64,000 nucleotides of DNA from Dactylosporangium sucinum. GTDB taxonomy: Bacteria > Actinomycetota > Actinomycetes > Mycobacteriales > Micromonosporaceae. Location: NCBI RefSeq assembly GCF_014647515.1, contig NZ_BMPI01000047.1, forward strand, positions 18,135 to 82,134. Reading direction: 5' to 3'. Positions 41,754-51,118 of this stretch are shown one piece after another (positions within the stretch are counted from its first letter, which is position 1; every line of letters begins with the position of its first letter). Both the position numbers and the translations under genes were made by a program. The notes under the pieces were generated by a model. It saw nothing but the letters and a program-made list of their open reading frames with translations, was not told the origin of the DNA and did not search any database.

Positions 41754-42540
41754 CCTGCACCACCAGGCGGCGCGCGCCGAGCCGGAAGACCAGCGAGCCG
41801 GCGGTGAGCAGCCCGGCCAGCCAGGCGGCCTGGACCGCCAGGGCGGCCACCGCCGCACCGCCGGTGACCCGCCCGCCCAGGACGTCCATCGGCACCTGCA
41901 GCATCGCCGGGAACGGCGTGGCGGCGGCGAGCGTGGCCAGCCACGGCGGGAACCAGTGCACGGGCACCGCCAGGCCGGTGAGCAGGGCGGTCAGCACCAG
42001 GTACAGCGTGGTCGGCCCGCGCAGGTCGAGCAGCCAGAACGCGCTGAGGTTCAGCAGCCAGCGGCAGCCGAACGACACGCCGACGGCGAGCGCGACGCTC
42101 ACCAGGCCCAGCAGGTACGGCAGCGGCGTCGTGGGCAGCGACAGGCCGGTGACGAGTGCGCCGACGGCGAGCGGCGGCAGGCCGCGCGGCAGGAACACGA
42201 AGGCGGCGCGGCCGAGGTCGGCGGCGAGGTACGCGAGCATCGGGTCCACCGGGCGGGCCAGGTCCACGGCGATGTCCCCGGTGCGGATGCGCTGGGCGAG
42301 GTCGTTCCAGGCGCCGAGGTGCACCGGCCCGATGAGCGCCTGCCCGAGCCACACGTAGGTGGCGACGCTGCTCGCGTCGTAGCCGCCGAGCGTCCCGCCC
42401 GCCACGCCGACGGTCGCCAGGACCACGCCGGCCCGGATCAGGCCGAACACGCTGTTGGTGAACGCACCGGCGAACGCCGCCATCCGATAGGCCGACCAGC
42501 GCCGGAAGCCCAGCCCGATGAGCGTCCCCCACGCCGACAC
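41746..42540 (-). CDS. ABC exporter permease A (ABC-2/PF06182-like)
   Basis: 264 residues, six membrane helices. LAQRIRTGDIAVDLARPVDP is the cytoplasmic loop characteristic of this group. The GTG at 42540 lies 8 nt after a TAGCGT hexamer that includes the stop codon of the upstream regulator, so this is the likely promoter of the four-gene operon 42540-39410. Confidence 0.88.
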   Translation of the reverse strand: MSAWGTLIGLGFRRWSAYRMAAFAGAFTNSVFGLIRAGVVLATVGVAGGTLGGYDASSVATYVWLGQALIGPVHLGAWNDLAQRIRTGDIAVDLARPVDPMLAYLAADLGRAAFVFLPRGLPPLAVGALVTGLSLPTTPLPYLLGLVSVALAVGVSFGCRWLLNLSAFWLLDLRGPTTLYLVLTALLTGLAVPVHWFPPWLATLAAATPFPAMLQVPMDVLGGRVTGGAAVAALAVQAAWLAGLLTAGSLVFRLGARRLVVQGG

Positions 42541-42548
42541 GGCGAATG

Positions 42549-42554
42549 ACGCTA
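42549..42554 (-). promoter_or_regulatory. Putative -10 element (TAGCGT) of the second ABC exporter operon
   Basis: The TAG is the stop codon of the AraC-type gene; 8-nt gap to GTG 42540. Confidence 0.45.
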
Positions 42555-43514
42555 CCGCACCGCCGCCCCGGCCCGAAACGCATTTCGATACGCCGACGGG
42601 GAGGTGCGCATGACGCCCGCGAAATGGTGGCGGAAGGTCACCGGCGTCTCGAACCCGACCGCGGCGGCGATCCGTTCGACCGGCTCGTCGGTGGTCTCCA
42701 GCAGCGCCAGGCTGGCCTGCACGCGCTGGCGGACCAGCCAGCGGATCGGCGAGGTGCCGGTGGCCCGGGCGAAGTGCCGCAGGTAGGTGCGCGGCGACAT
42801 GTGCGCCCGCGCGGCGAGCCCGTCGACCGTCATCGGCTCGGCCAGGTGCTCCAGCGCCCACGCGATGCTGCCGGCGATCCGGTCGTCCTCGGCCGCCGGC
42901 GGCATGGGACTCTCGATGTACTGCGCCTGCCCGCCGTCGCGGTGCGGCTGGACGACGAGCCGCCGCGCCACGGCGTTGGCGATCGCGGCGCCGTGGTCGC
43001 GGCGGACCACGTGCAGGCACAGGTCCAGCCCGGCGGCGCTGCCCGCGCTCGTCCACACCGGCCCGTCGGCGATGTACAGCACGTCGGGGTCGAGGTCGAC
43101 GCCCGGGAACCGGCGCCGGAACACCTCCGCGTAGCGCCAGTGCGTGGTGGCCCGCCGCCCGTCGAGCAGCCCGGCGGCGGCGAGCGCGAACGCGCCGGAG
43201 CAGATCGACAGGATCCGCGCGCCCCGCTCGTGCGCCTGCCGCAGCGCGTCGAGCACCGTCGGCGGCGGGTCGCCGTGCACGCCCGCGACCCCCGGGACGA
43301 CGAGGGTGTCGGCGGCCGCGAACTCGGCCAGCCCGTGCGGCGTGCGCAGCTCGGCGCCGCCGAGGACCGGCACCGGGCGGTCGCTCGGTGCGCAGACGAT
43401 CAGGTCGTACCACGGGATCTCGAACTCCGGGCGGGGCAGCCCGAAGACCTCGGTCACGATCCCGGTCTCGAACATCGACATCCCCGGGAACGCCAGGACC
43501 GCCACGCGCCGCAT
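42552..43514 (-). CDS. GlxA family AraC-type regulator with DJ-1/PfpI domain
   Basis: 320 residues. Residues 1-185 form a class I glutamine-amidotransferase-like fold (VAVLAFPGMSMFETGIVTEV, ILSICSGAFALAAAGLLDGR), with Cys in SICSGAF at the elbow. Residues 215-315 are the AraC double HTH (DGLAARAHMSPRTYLRHF, IAAAVGFETPVTFRHHF). This type usually activates nearby genes in response to small metabolites. TAATAT lies 6 nt before the ATG. Candidates for control are the divergent rhodanese and the exporter operon behind it. Confidence 0.92.
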   Translation of the reverse strand: MRRVAVLAFPGMSMFETGIVTEVFGLPRPEFEIPWYDLIVCAPSDRPVPVLGGAELRTPHGLAEFAAADTLVVPGVAGVHGDPPPTVLDALRQAHERGARILSICSGAFALAAAGLLDGRRATTHWRYAEVFRRRFPGVDLDPDVLYIADGPVWTSAGSAAGLDLCLHVVRRDHGAAIANAVARRLVVQPHRDGGQAQYIESPMPPAAEDDRIAGSIAWALEHLAEPMTVDGLAARAHMSPRTYLRHFARATGTSPIRWLVRQRVQASLALLETTDEPVERIAAAVGFETPVTFRHHFAGVMRTSPSAYRNAFRAGAAVR

Positions 43515-43520
43515 GGCGGG

Positions 43521-43526
43521 ATATTA
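43521..43526 (-). promoter_or_regulatory. Putative -10 element (TAATAT) of the AraC-type gene
   Basis: 6-nt gap to ATG 43514; fits a leaderless transcript. Confidence 0.5.
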
Positions 43527-43585
43527 GCGCACAGCGTCGTGAGCGCCACTGTCGCAGCGCCGGCACGGCGGCGACGATCGACGCC

Positions 43586-44023
43586 ATGACCGACACACCG
43601 ACCGACGCGATCGCGCACTTCACCGCCCGCCTGACCTACGAGACCGACGTCAGCGACGTCCACGCCCTGCTGGAGGCCGGCACCCCCGGCCTCGTCGTGG
43701 TCGACTCCCGCGGCCCCCAGGCCTGGGCCCAGGGCCACGTCCCGGGCGCCGTGCACCTGCCGACGGCCGAGATCGCGCTGCGCGCCCCGGCCGAGATCCC
43801 GCGCGACGCCGACGTCGTCACGTACTGCTGGGGCCCCGGCTGCAACGGCGCCACCCGGGCCGCGCTCGAGTTCGCCAGGCTCGGCTACCGGGTGCGCGAG
43901 ATGCTCGGCGGCTACGAGTACTGGGTGCGCGAGGGCCTGACGTTCCAGACCCGCACGGGCCGCGAGCACCGCCCGGCCGACGACCTCACGGCGCCGCGCC
44001 GGGCCGTCTCCTGCGACTGCTGA
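43586..44023 (+). CDS. Rhodanese-like domain protein
   Basis: 145 residues. PGLVVVDSRGPQAWAQGHVP and GAVHLPTAEI match the rhodanese fold; the active-site Cys is in DVVTYCWGPGCNGATRAA. Such single-domain proteins move sulfane sulfur or detoxify cyanide in the cytosol. A GACGAT hexamer 7 nt before the ATG may be a weak -10. Its C-terminus has a CDC end. Placed ahead of a molybdoenzyme, it could supply sulfur for the molybdenum cofactor (speculative). Confidence 0.88.
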   Translation: MTDTPTDAIAHFTARLTYETDVSDVHALLEAGTPGLVVVDSRGPQAWAQGHVPGAVHLPTAEIALRAPAEIPRDADVVTYCWGPGCNGATRAALEFARLGYRVREMLGGYEYWVREGLTFQTRTGREHRPADDLTAPRRAVSCDC

Positions 44024-44092
44024 GCCGGGTGAAGTCGCGCCCCGCCCCGCATCATCCGGCGCGGGGCGGGCAGCACGCCGGGCGTGGTGGAC

Positions 44093-44596
44093 ATGCGAAC
44101 GACGAGCGACCTGACGTTGCACGTCAACGGGCAGCGGCAGCAGCTGCGCACGGACAACCGGGCCACGCTGCTCGACGTGCTGCGCGAGGAGCTCGGGCTG
44201 CCCGGCACCAAGAAGGGCTGCGACCACGGGCAGTGCGGGGCGTGCACCGTGCTGCTCGACGGGCGGCGGGTCAACAGCTGCCTCATCCTCGCGGTCAGCG
44301 TCGACGCGGCCGCCGTCACCACCGTCGAGGGGCTCAACGACGGCGGCGGGCTGCACCCGGTGCAGGAGGCGTTCGCGGCCCACGACGCGCTGCAGTGCGG
44401 GTACTGCACGCCCGGCCAGGTGTGCTCGGCCGTCGGGCTGCTCGACGAGCTGGAGCAGGGCTGGCCGAGCGTGCTCACGAGCACCGGCAAGGTGAGCGTC
44501 GAGGACGAGATCCGGGAGCGGATGAGCGGCAACATCTGCCGCTGCGGCGCCTACGTGAACATCGTCGCCGCCGTTGCCGAGGCGGCCGGCCGATGA
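44093..44596 (+). CDS. Xanthine dehydrogenase-type enzyme, (2Fe-2S) subunit
   Basis: 167 residues. The plant-type ferredoxin cluster motif is GTKKGCDHGQCGACTV with NSCL; the second cluster is CGYCTPGQVC and CRCGAY, as in the YagT/CoxS/XdhC-like small subunits. No Tat signal, so the enzyme is cytosolic. ATG 44093 is chosen; a GTG 9 nt upstream is possible. The stop overlaps the ATG of the FAD subunit. Confidence 0.93.
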   Translation: MRTTSDLTLHVNGQRQQLRTDNRATLLDVLREELGLPGTKKGCDHGQCGACTVLLDGRRVNSCLILAVSVDAAAVTTVEGLNDGGGLHPVQEAFAAHDALQCGYCTPGQVCSAVGLLDELEQGWPSVLTSTGKVSVEDEIRERMSGNICRCGAYVNIVAAVAEAAGR

Positions 44597-45579
44597 AGCC
44601 GTTCGCCTACGAGCGCGCCGCCGAGCCGGCCGCCGCGGTGGCCACCATGGCCCGGCCGGGCCGGGTGTACCTGGCCGGCGGCACGAACCTCGTCGACCTC
44701 ATGAAGCTCGGGGTCAGCGCGCCCGAGGTCGTCGTGGACGTCGGCGACCTGCCGTACCGCGACGTCGAGACCCTGCCGGGCGGCGCCCTGCGGGCGGGCG
44801 CGCTGGTGTCCAACAGCGACCTGGCGGCCCACCCGGACGTGCGGGTGCGCTACCCCGCGGTGTCGCTCGCCCTGCTCTCCGGCGCCTCCGGCCAGCTGCG
44901 CAACCGCGCCACGCTCGGCGGCAACCTGCTGCAGCGCACGCGGTGCCGGTACTTCCAGGACGTCACGAAGGCGTGCAACAAGCGGGTGCCGGGCGCCGGC
45001 TGCGCCGCCGTCGAGGGCGAGCACCGCGACCTGGCGATCCTCGGCGCCTCCCGGCACTGCGTCGCCACGAACCCCTCCGACCTGGCCGTCGCACTGTCCA
45101 TCATGGACGCCCAGGTGGAGTTCCTGGGCCCGCACGGGCTGGACCGGATCAGCGTCCACGACCTCTACCGGCGGCCGGGCGAGCGCCCCGACCGGGACAC
45201 GAACCTGCCCCGGGGTGCCCTGGTCACCGGTGTGGTACTGCCACCGCTGCCGATGGCGGCCGCCTCCACCTACCGCAAGGTCCGCGACCGCGCGTCGTTC
45301 GCGTTCGCCGCCGGCTCGGTGGCGGCGGCCGTCGACGTGCGCGACGGCACCGTCCACGACGTGCGCATCGCCTGGGGCGGGGTGGCCCACCTGCCGTGGC
45401 GCGCGTGGGCCGCGGAGCGCGCGATGCGCGGCGCGCCGGCCACCGTGGACACGTTCGCGCGCGGCGCCGACGAGGAACTGCTCGCCGCGCGGCCGCTGCC
45501 GGACAACGGCTGGAAGGTCCCGCTGCTGCGCAACCTGACGGTGGCGGTCCTGCGGAGCATGACGGAGGCGGGCTGGTGA
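44593..45579 (+). CDS. Xanthine dehydrogenase-type enzyme, FAD-binding subunit
   Basis: 328 residues. FAD-binding motifs are YLAGGTNLVDLMKLG and NRATLGGNLLQRTRC, and RTRCRYFQDVTKACNKR is the cluster-like insert with Cys found in the YagS group. The C-terminal CO-dehydrogenase flavoprotein domain includes ASTYRKVRDRASFAFAAGSV. ATGA and GTGA overlaps join all three subunits. Confidence 0.93.
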   Translation: MKPFAYERAAEPAAAVATMARPGRVYLAGGTNLVDLMKLGVSAPEVVVDVGDLPYRDVETLPGGALRAGALVSNSDLAAHPDVRVRYPAVSLALLSGASGQLRNRATLGGNLLQRTRCRYFQDVTKACNKRVPGAGCAAVEGEHRDLAILGASRHCVATNPSDLAVALSIMDAQVEFLGPHGLDRISVHDLYRRPGERPDRDTNLPRGALVTGVVLPPLPMAAASTYRKVRDRASFAFAAGSVAAAVDVRDGTVHDVRIAWGGVAHLPWRAWAAERAMRGAPATVDTFARGADEELLAARPLPDNGWKVPLLRNLTVAVLRSMTEAGW

Positions 45580-47684
45580 GCACCGCGCGGATCCGCCCGG
45601 CCGAGGTGCGCAGCATCGGCGTCGCCCAGCCGCGGCTGGAGGCCCGCGAGAAGGTGACCGGCCACGCGCCGTACGCGGTCGACCATCCGGTGCCGGGCGC
45701 CGCCCACGCCTGGCCGGTGCTGTCGACCGTCGCCGCCGGCCGGGTGTCCACGGTGGACACCGCGGCGGCGCTCGCCCTCGACGGCGTGCTCGCCGTGGTG
45801 TGGCACGGCAGCGCGCCACGGCTGGAGCCGGCCGGCGACCCCGGCCTGCTGGTGCTGCAGTCACCCCGCATCCAGTACCGCGGGCAGGTCGTCGCCCTGG
45901 TCGTGGCCACCTCGCTGGAGCAGGCCCGGGCGGGCGCCGAGGCGGTGGTCGTCGACGAGCGGCCCGATCCGGCGGACACCGAGCTGCGGGCCGACCACCC
46001 GGCGCTGTACACGCCCGGGACGGTCAACGCCGGCTACCCCGGCACCAGCGAGCTCGGCGACCTCGACGCCGGCCTGTCCGCCGCCGCGGTGCGGGTCGAC
46101 GCCACCTACCGCACCCCGCCGATGCACCACGTGGCGATGGAGCCGCACGCCGCGACGGCGTTCTGGGAGCGGGGCTGCCTCGTCGTGTTCGACTCGACGC
46201 AGTCCTCGACGAGCGTGCGGGACGCGCTCGCCGCGCTGTTCGAGCTGCCGCCGCAGGCGGTCCGGGTCGTCAACGAGCACGTCGGCGGCGGCTTCGGCTC
46301 GAAGGGGCCGGGCCGGGTGACCGCGGTCCTGGCCGCGCTGGCCGCCCGGTACGTCGGCCGGCCGGTGCGGCTGGCCATGCCGCGGCAGATGCTGTTCCCG
46401 CTGGCCGGGTACCGCACGCCGACCATCCAGCGGGTCCGGCTCGGCGCCGACGAGCACGGCCGGCTGCTCGCGATCGGCCACGACGCGGTGAGCCAGACGT
46501 CGAAGGTCGTCGAGTTCGTCGAGCAGACCGCGGTGGTCAGCCGGATGATGTACGCCGCGCCGCACCGCCGGACCACGCACCGGGTCGCGCCGCTCGACGT
46601 GCCGCCGCCGACCTGGATGCGGGCGCCCGGCGAGTGCCCGGGCGCGTTCGCGCTGGAGTCGGCGATGGACGAGCTCGCCGCGGCCGGCAACTGGGACCCG
46701 GTCTGGCTGCGGCTGGCCAACGACACCCGGGTCGACCCGGAGCTGGGCGTCCCGTTCAGCAGCCGGCACCTCGCCGAGTGCCTGCGCGACGGCGCCGAGC
46801 GGTTCGGCTGGGCCGGCCGCGACCCGCGGCCCGCGGTCCGCCGCGAGGGGCGCTGGCTGGTCGGCACCGGGGTCGCCGCGTCGTCGTTCCCGGCGATCAC
46901 CTGGCCCTCGACGGCGATCGCCCGGGCGACCGCCGACGACCACTTCCACGTCCAGGTGAACGCGGCCGACATCGGCACCGGCGCGCGTACGGTGCTGCGG
47001 CAGATCGCCGCCGACGCGCTCGGCGTCGCCCAGCACTGCGTCGAGATCACGGTCGGGGACAGCGCGATCGGGCCGGCGCCGGTCGCCGGCGGCTCGATGG
47101 GCACGTCGTCGTGGGGCTGGGCGGTCACCGAGGCGTGCCGGCGGGTCCGCGAGCGCGTCGACCGGGTCCACCACGGGCGGGTGCCGGCCGAGGGCGTGCT
47201 CTGCTCCGCCGACACCACCGAGGACGTCGCCGCGCGGGAGGACCTGGCGCGGTACGCCTTCGGGGCCCAGTTCTGCGAGGCGCGCGTCGACGCCGACACG
47301 GGCGAGGTGCGGGTGAGCCGCCTGCTCGGGGTCTTCGCGGCCGGCCGGATCGTCAACCCGACCACGGCCCGCTCCCAGCTCATCGGCGGCATGACGATGG
47401 GCCTGTCGATGGCGCTCATGGAGCGCGGGGTCATGGACCGGCGCACCGGCGACTTCGTGACGAACGACCTGGCCAGCTACCACGTGGCGGTGAACGCCGA
47501 CGTGCCCGCGGTCGAGGCGCGCTGGATCGAGGAGGACGACCCGCACCTCAACCCGATGGGCACCAAGGGCATCGGCGAGCTCGGCATCGTCGGTACCGCG
47601 GCCGCGGTCGCCAACGCCGTGTACCACGCCACGGGCATCAGGGTCCGCGACCTCCCGATCACCCCGTCCTCCCTCCTCCGCTGA
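45576..47684 (+). CDS. Xanthine dehydrogenase-type enzyme, molybdopterin-binding subunit
   Basis: 702 residues. VGGGFGSKG is the first molybdopterin-binding motif, WMRAPGECPGAFALESAMDE the second, and GIGELGIVGTAAAVANAVYH contains the catalytic Glu. The sequence is nearest to the YagR/aldehyde oxidase branch, so the substrate may be an aromatic aldehyde or purine rather than CO. No cofactor-insertion chaperone (XdhC) gene is in the window. Followed at once by a palindrome that overlaps the next gene's stop codon. Confidence 0.93.
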   Translation: MSTARIRPAEVRSIGVAQPRLEAREKVTGHAPYAVDHPVPGAAHAWPVLSTVAAGRVSTVDTAAALALDGVLAVVWHGSAPRLEPAGDPGLLVLQSPRIQYRGQVVALVVATSLEQARAGAEAVVVDERPDPADTELRADHPALYTPGTVNAGYPGTSELGDLDAGLSAAAVRVDATYRTPPMHHVAMEPHAATAFWERGCLVVFDSTQSSTSVRDALAALFELPPQAVRVVNEHVGGGFGSKGPGRVTAVLAALAARYVGRPVRLAMPRQMLFPLAGYRTPTIQRVRLGADEHGRLLAIGHDAVSQTSKVVEFVEQTAVVSRMMYAAPHRRTTHRVAPLDVPPPTWMRAPGECPGAFALESAMDELAAAGNWDPVWLRLANDTRVDPELGVPFSSRHLAECLRDGAERFGWAGRDPRPAVRREGRWLVGTGVAASSFPAITWPSTAIARATADDHFHVQVNAADIGTGARTVLRQIAADALGVAQHCVEITVGDSAIGPAPVAGGSMGTSSWGWAVTEACRRVRERVDRVHHGRVPAEGVLCSADTTEDVAAREDLARYAFGAQFCEARVDADTGEVRVSRLLGVFAAGRIVNPTTARSQLIGGMTMGLSMALMERGVMDRRTGDFVTNDLASYHVAVNADVPAVEARWIEEDDPHLNPMGTKGIGELGIVGTAAAVANAVYHATGIRVRDLPITPSSLLR

Positions 47685-47690
47685 CCCTCT

Positions 47691-47772
47691 CGCGTCGATC
47701 TTGCAGTTGTGGTGCCTGACAAACCCGGACATCGCGGGAGTGTCGCGGCACCACAACTGCAAGATCAACGCG
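47691..47772. terminator. Long inverted repeat (palindrome type C), likely bidirectional terminator
   Basis: Arms of 26 nt (47691-47716, 47747-47772) match at 25 positions; the left includes GATCTTGCAGTTGTGGTGCC. It starts 6 bp after the molybdoenzyme stop and covers the stop codon of the convergent regulator. Loop 30 nt. Confidence 0.75.
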
Positions 47773-50700
47773 TTAGGCGGGTGTTGAGGGACGCTACGCG
47801 GTCCTGGGCGCCTACGGCGGTGTAGAGGGACCTCGCCTCGGTCCAGGCCGAGCGGGCCGCCGCGCCGTCCAGTGTGGACTGTGCGTCGCCGAGCGCGGTC
47901 AGGGCCGCGGCGAGGAACGACGGCCAGCCCCGCGTGCGCCACAGCCGCACCGACTCGACGAGCAGCGGGACGGCCGCCGCGGGCCGGCCGGCGGCCAGCT
48001 CCAGCTCGCCGAGCACCGCGAGGGCGTCGGCGACGTGGTGGGTCATGTTGTACTCCCGGCCCAGCGCGAGGGACGCGGCCGCCGCCGACCGGGCGCGGGT
48101 GTCGTCGCCGCGCTTGGCGTGGACCCGGGCGTAGGCGAGCATCGTGAGCGCCTCGGCGTAGTGGTCGCGGTACCGCTCGGAGATCGCCCGCGACTCGTCC
48201 AGGAAGGCCAGCGCCTCGTCCAGCCGGCCCATCTCGCCGTGGCCGATGCCGGTGAACTGCAGCACCGCCGCCTCGTAGCGCGGGTTGCCCAGGGCGCGGG
48301 CCGCCGTCAGCGCGGCCGCCAGGTGCTCGGGGATCGGCTCGAAGCGGCCCTGCTCGCGGTAGGCGAGGCAGAGCGCGATGTGCGCCCGGGCCTGCCCGCC
48401 GAGGTGGCCGGTGGCGGTGGCCAGCTCCAGCCCGCGGCCGGCCGCCGCGACCGCCTCCGCGTGCGCGCCGCGCGCCGACAGGCCCCAGGCCCGCATCACC
48501 TCCGCGTCGGCGGTGCCGCGCGGCTCGCCGGCCGCCGTGAACAGCTCGCGGACCCGGTTGCCGTCGGCCTCCAGCCCGGCCATCGCCCCGCCGTCGGCGT
48601 GCGTGGTGTTCCAGGCCCGCACCTCGGCCAGACCGCGCAGCATGACCGCCTCGCCGAGCCGGTTGCCGGTCCGCCGGCACAGCAGCATGACCCGCTCGTT
48701 CGTGCTGCGCCACGACTCGTACATGCCGCGCAGGTCGAAGTACTTCTCCAGCGAGCCGGCGAGGTCGAACGCCAAGTCGTCGAGGCCGTGGTCGCAGGCC
48801 TGGGCGACCGCGGCCAGCAGCGCCGACCGTTCGGCGTCGAACCAGGCGAGCGGGTCGACCCGGGCCGGCAGCGCCACCGGCGTGCGGGCCGCCGGGCCGT
48901 GCAGGACCGCGAAGCACGGGCCGGGCACGCCGGGCGCCATCCGCTCGGCCAGCGACAGCCAGCCGCCGAGCCCGCGGGCGAGCACGCGGGCGACCTGGTC
49001 CGGCGGCACCAGCGAGCGCGCGTAGAGCCGGACGAGGTCGTGCAGGCGGTACCGCACCTGGCCGATCGCGTCGGTCCGGGCGAGCTGGAGCAGCTGGGCG
49101 TCGACGAGGGCGTCGAGCGGCTCGACCGCGTCGTCCGGCGGCACCTCCAGCAGGCACGCGGCCAGCCACACCGGCACGTCGGGCGCGTCGAACAGGCCCA
49201 GCATCGCGAGCAGCCGGGCGGCGACCGGGTCGAGGCCGCGGTACGACAGCGTCAGCGAGGCCCGCACCGCGAGGTCGCCGGCGGCGAGCCGGTCGAGGCG
49301 GCGGCGCTCGTCGGCCAGCAGCGCGGTCAGGCCGGCGATCCGCCAGCGCGGCCGGGCGGCCAGCCGGGCGCCGGCGACCCGCACCGCGAGCGGCAGGCGC
49401 CCGCAGAGCCCGACCAGCTCGGCCGCGCGGTCCGCCTCGGCCGCCACCCGCTCGGCGCCGGCCACCTCGGCGAGCAGCCGCAGCGCGTCGTCCGGCGGGA
49501 AGTCGCCGAGGTCGAACCAGCGCGCGCCCTCGACGCCGGCCAGGCGGGCCCGGCCGGTGAGCACGACCGCGCAGCTCGCCGCGCCGGGCAGCAGCGGGCG
49601 GACCTGGTCCTCGCCGGCCGCGTTGTCGAGCACGACGAGCACGCGGCGGCCGTTGAGGCGGCTGCGGTACAGCGACGACGCCTCGACGGGGTCGTCGGGC
49701 ACCGCCTGGCTGTCGACGCCGAGCGCCCGCAGGAACCGGGCCAGCACCTCGGCGGGCGTCGCCGGGGACGGGTCGATGCCGCGGAGGTTCGCGTACAGCT
49801 GCCCGTCCGGGAACGCGCCGGCCACGAGGTGCGCCACGTGCACCGCGAACGCCGTCTTGCCGACGCCGCCCATGCCGGAGACCCCGGCCACGGCGAGCGC
49901 CGGCCGGGGCGCCGTGAGCAGCTCGACGGCCGCGCCGACCTCGGCGGCCCGGCCGGTGAAGTCCGGGATGTCGGGCGGGAGCAGGGCCGGCACCGTCCAG
50001 CGCCGCTCGGCCACCGCGACCACCTCGTGCGGCCCGGGCACCTCCTCGCGCAGCACCCGCACGTGCGCGGCCCGCATCTCCTGGGCCGGCTCCACCCCGA
50101 GCTCGTCGACCAGTCGCGCCCGCACCTCGGCGTAGAGCCGCAGCGCCGCCGCCCGCTCCCCACCGCCGGCCAGCAGCAGCACCAGCCGCGCGTGGAGGCC
50201 CTCGTGGAACGGCTCGTCGCGGGTCAGCTCGCGCAGCGGCCCGGTCGCCTCGGCGTACCGGCGCAGCTCGATCGCCAGGTCGGCCAGCCGCAGCGCGGCC
50301 GCCAGGCGCTGCTGGGCGAGCGCCGTGGCCGCCGGGTGGGCCCGCAGCCGGGCGTTGGCGTCGGCCAGCACCGGACCGCGCCAGCCGCGCAGGGCCTCGT
50401 CGAGCAGGCCCAGCGCCTCCTCCGGTCGGGTGCTGGCGGTCTGGGCGACGAGGCCGGCGAACCGGTTCACGTCCACCGCGTCGGCGGGGACGCTCAGCCG
50501 GTACCGCCCCTGGGCGAGGGGCAGCACGCCGCCCGCGCCGGCCCGGTCGCCGGCCGGGTCGAGGATCGTGCGGAGCCGGCCGACGGCCGCGTGCACCTGG
50601 GTCGCCGCCGTCTTCGGCGGCCGGGGGCCCCACAGCGTCTCCACGATCTCGTCCCGCGACACCGCCTGGTCCACCTGCAGCGCGAGCAGGCCGAGTAGCC

Positions 50701-51034
50701 CGCGCTGGGCCGAGGTGGCGACGCCGATCGGCTGGCCGGCCCGGGTCACCGCGAGCGGGCCGAGCACGCCGATGCGGGTCGTCTCGCGCCCGCGGCCCGT
50801 CCGGTCGAGCACGGCGAGCAGCTCGGCCCGCTCGGCGGGGGAGAGGCCCAGGGCCGCCGCGAGCCGTTCGAGGGACGCCGCGTGCGGGTGGCGCACCCGG
50901 TCGCGCTCGATGTCGCGCAGCGCGCGCACGCTCATCCCGCTGCGCGCGGCGAGTGACTCCTGAGTGAGTCCGGCGCGCCGCCGGAAGCGCTCGATGAGGG
51001 CGCCGAGCGGCGCTACTTGGGACGATAGCTCCAT
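47765..51034 (-). CDS. AfsR/SARP-type regulator with extra N-terminal HTH, NB-ARC and TPR domains
   Basis: 1089 residues. Domain order: XRE-type HTH (about 10-65, AGLTQESLAARSGMSVRALR), winged-helix DNA-binding domain (about 85-165, LGPLAVTRAGQPIGVATSAQ), bacterial transcriptional activation domain (about 185-335), NB-ARC ATPase (Walker A SGMGGVGKTAF, Walker B VLVVLDNAAG, GLCGRLPLAVRV), and TPR-like helical repeats from about 780 to the end. AfsR-type proteins activate secondary metabolism or morphogenesis genes in response to ATP-driven assembly. The extra HTH gives two possible DNA-binding units. No biosynthetic cluster is adjacent. Confidence 0.9.
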   Translation of the reverse strand: MELSSQVAPLGALIERFRRRAGLTQESLAARSGMSVRALRDIERDRVRHPHAASLERLAAALGLSPAERAELLAVLDRTGRGRETTRIGVLGPLAVTRAGQPIGVATSAQRGLLGLLALQVDQAVSRDEIVETLWGPRPPKTAATQVHAAVGRLRTILDPAGDRAGAGGVLPLAQGRYRLSVPADAVDVNRFAGLVAQTASTRPEEALGLLDEALRGWRGPVLADANARLRAHPAATALAQQRLAAALRLADLAIELRRYAEATGPLRELTRDEPFHEGLHARLVLLLAGGGERAAALRLYAEVRARLVDELGVEPAQEMRAAHVRVLREEVPGPHEVVAVAERRWTVPALLPPDIPDFTGRAAEVGAAVELLTAPRPALAVAGVSGMGGVGKTAFAVHVAHLVAGAFPDGQLYANLRGIDPSPATPAEVLARFLRALGVDSQAVPDDPVEASSLYRSRLNGRRVLVVLDNAAGEDQVRPLLPGAASCAVVLTGRARLAGVEGARWFDLGDFPPDDALRLLAEVAGAERVAAEADRAAELVGLCGRLPLAVRVAGARLAARPRWRIAGLTALLADERRRLDRLAAGDLAVRASLTLSYRGLDPVAARLLAMLGLFDAPDVPVWLAACLLEVPPDDAVEPLDALVDAQLLQLARTDAIGQVRYRLHDLVRLYARSLVPPDQVARVLARGLGGWLSLAERMAPGVPGPCFAVLHGPAARTPVALPARVDPLAWFDAERSALLAAVAQACDHGLDDLAFDLAGSLEKYFDLRGMYESWRSTNERVMLLCRRTGNRLGEAVMLRGLAEVRAWNTTHADGGAMAGLEADGNRVRELFTAAGEPRGTADAEVMRAWGLSARGAHAEAVAAAGRGLELATATGHLGGQARAHIALCLAYREQGRFEPIPEHLAAALTAARALGNPRYEAAVLQFTGIGHGEMGRLDEALAFLDESRAISERYRDHYAEALTMLAYARVHAKRGDDTRARSAAAASLALGREYNMTHHVADALAVLGELELAAGRPAAAVPLLVESVRLWRTRGWPSFLAAALTALGDAQSTLDGAAARSAWTEARSLYTAVGAQDRVASLNTRLTR

Positions 51035-51118
51035 CCGACGCCTTGGACCGGGTGCCGTGCGGCACGACTCCGGCAGAAATCTGCCGGCGCCGATTCTGCC
51101 GGTCGCCGCCCGTGGGGT

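Noticed and set aside
45861-51065. 1734-codon minus-strand frame
   Set aside because: It runs over two convergent real genes in a third frame and shows no recognisable motif.
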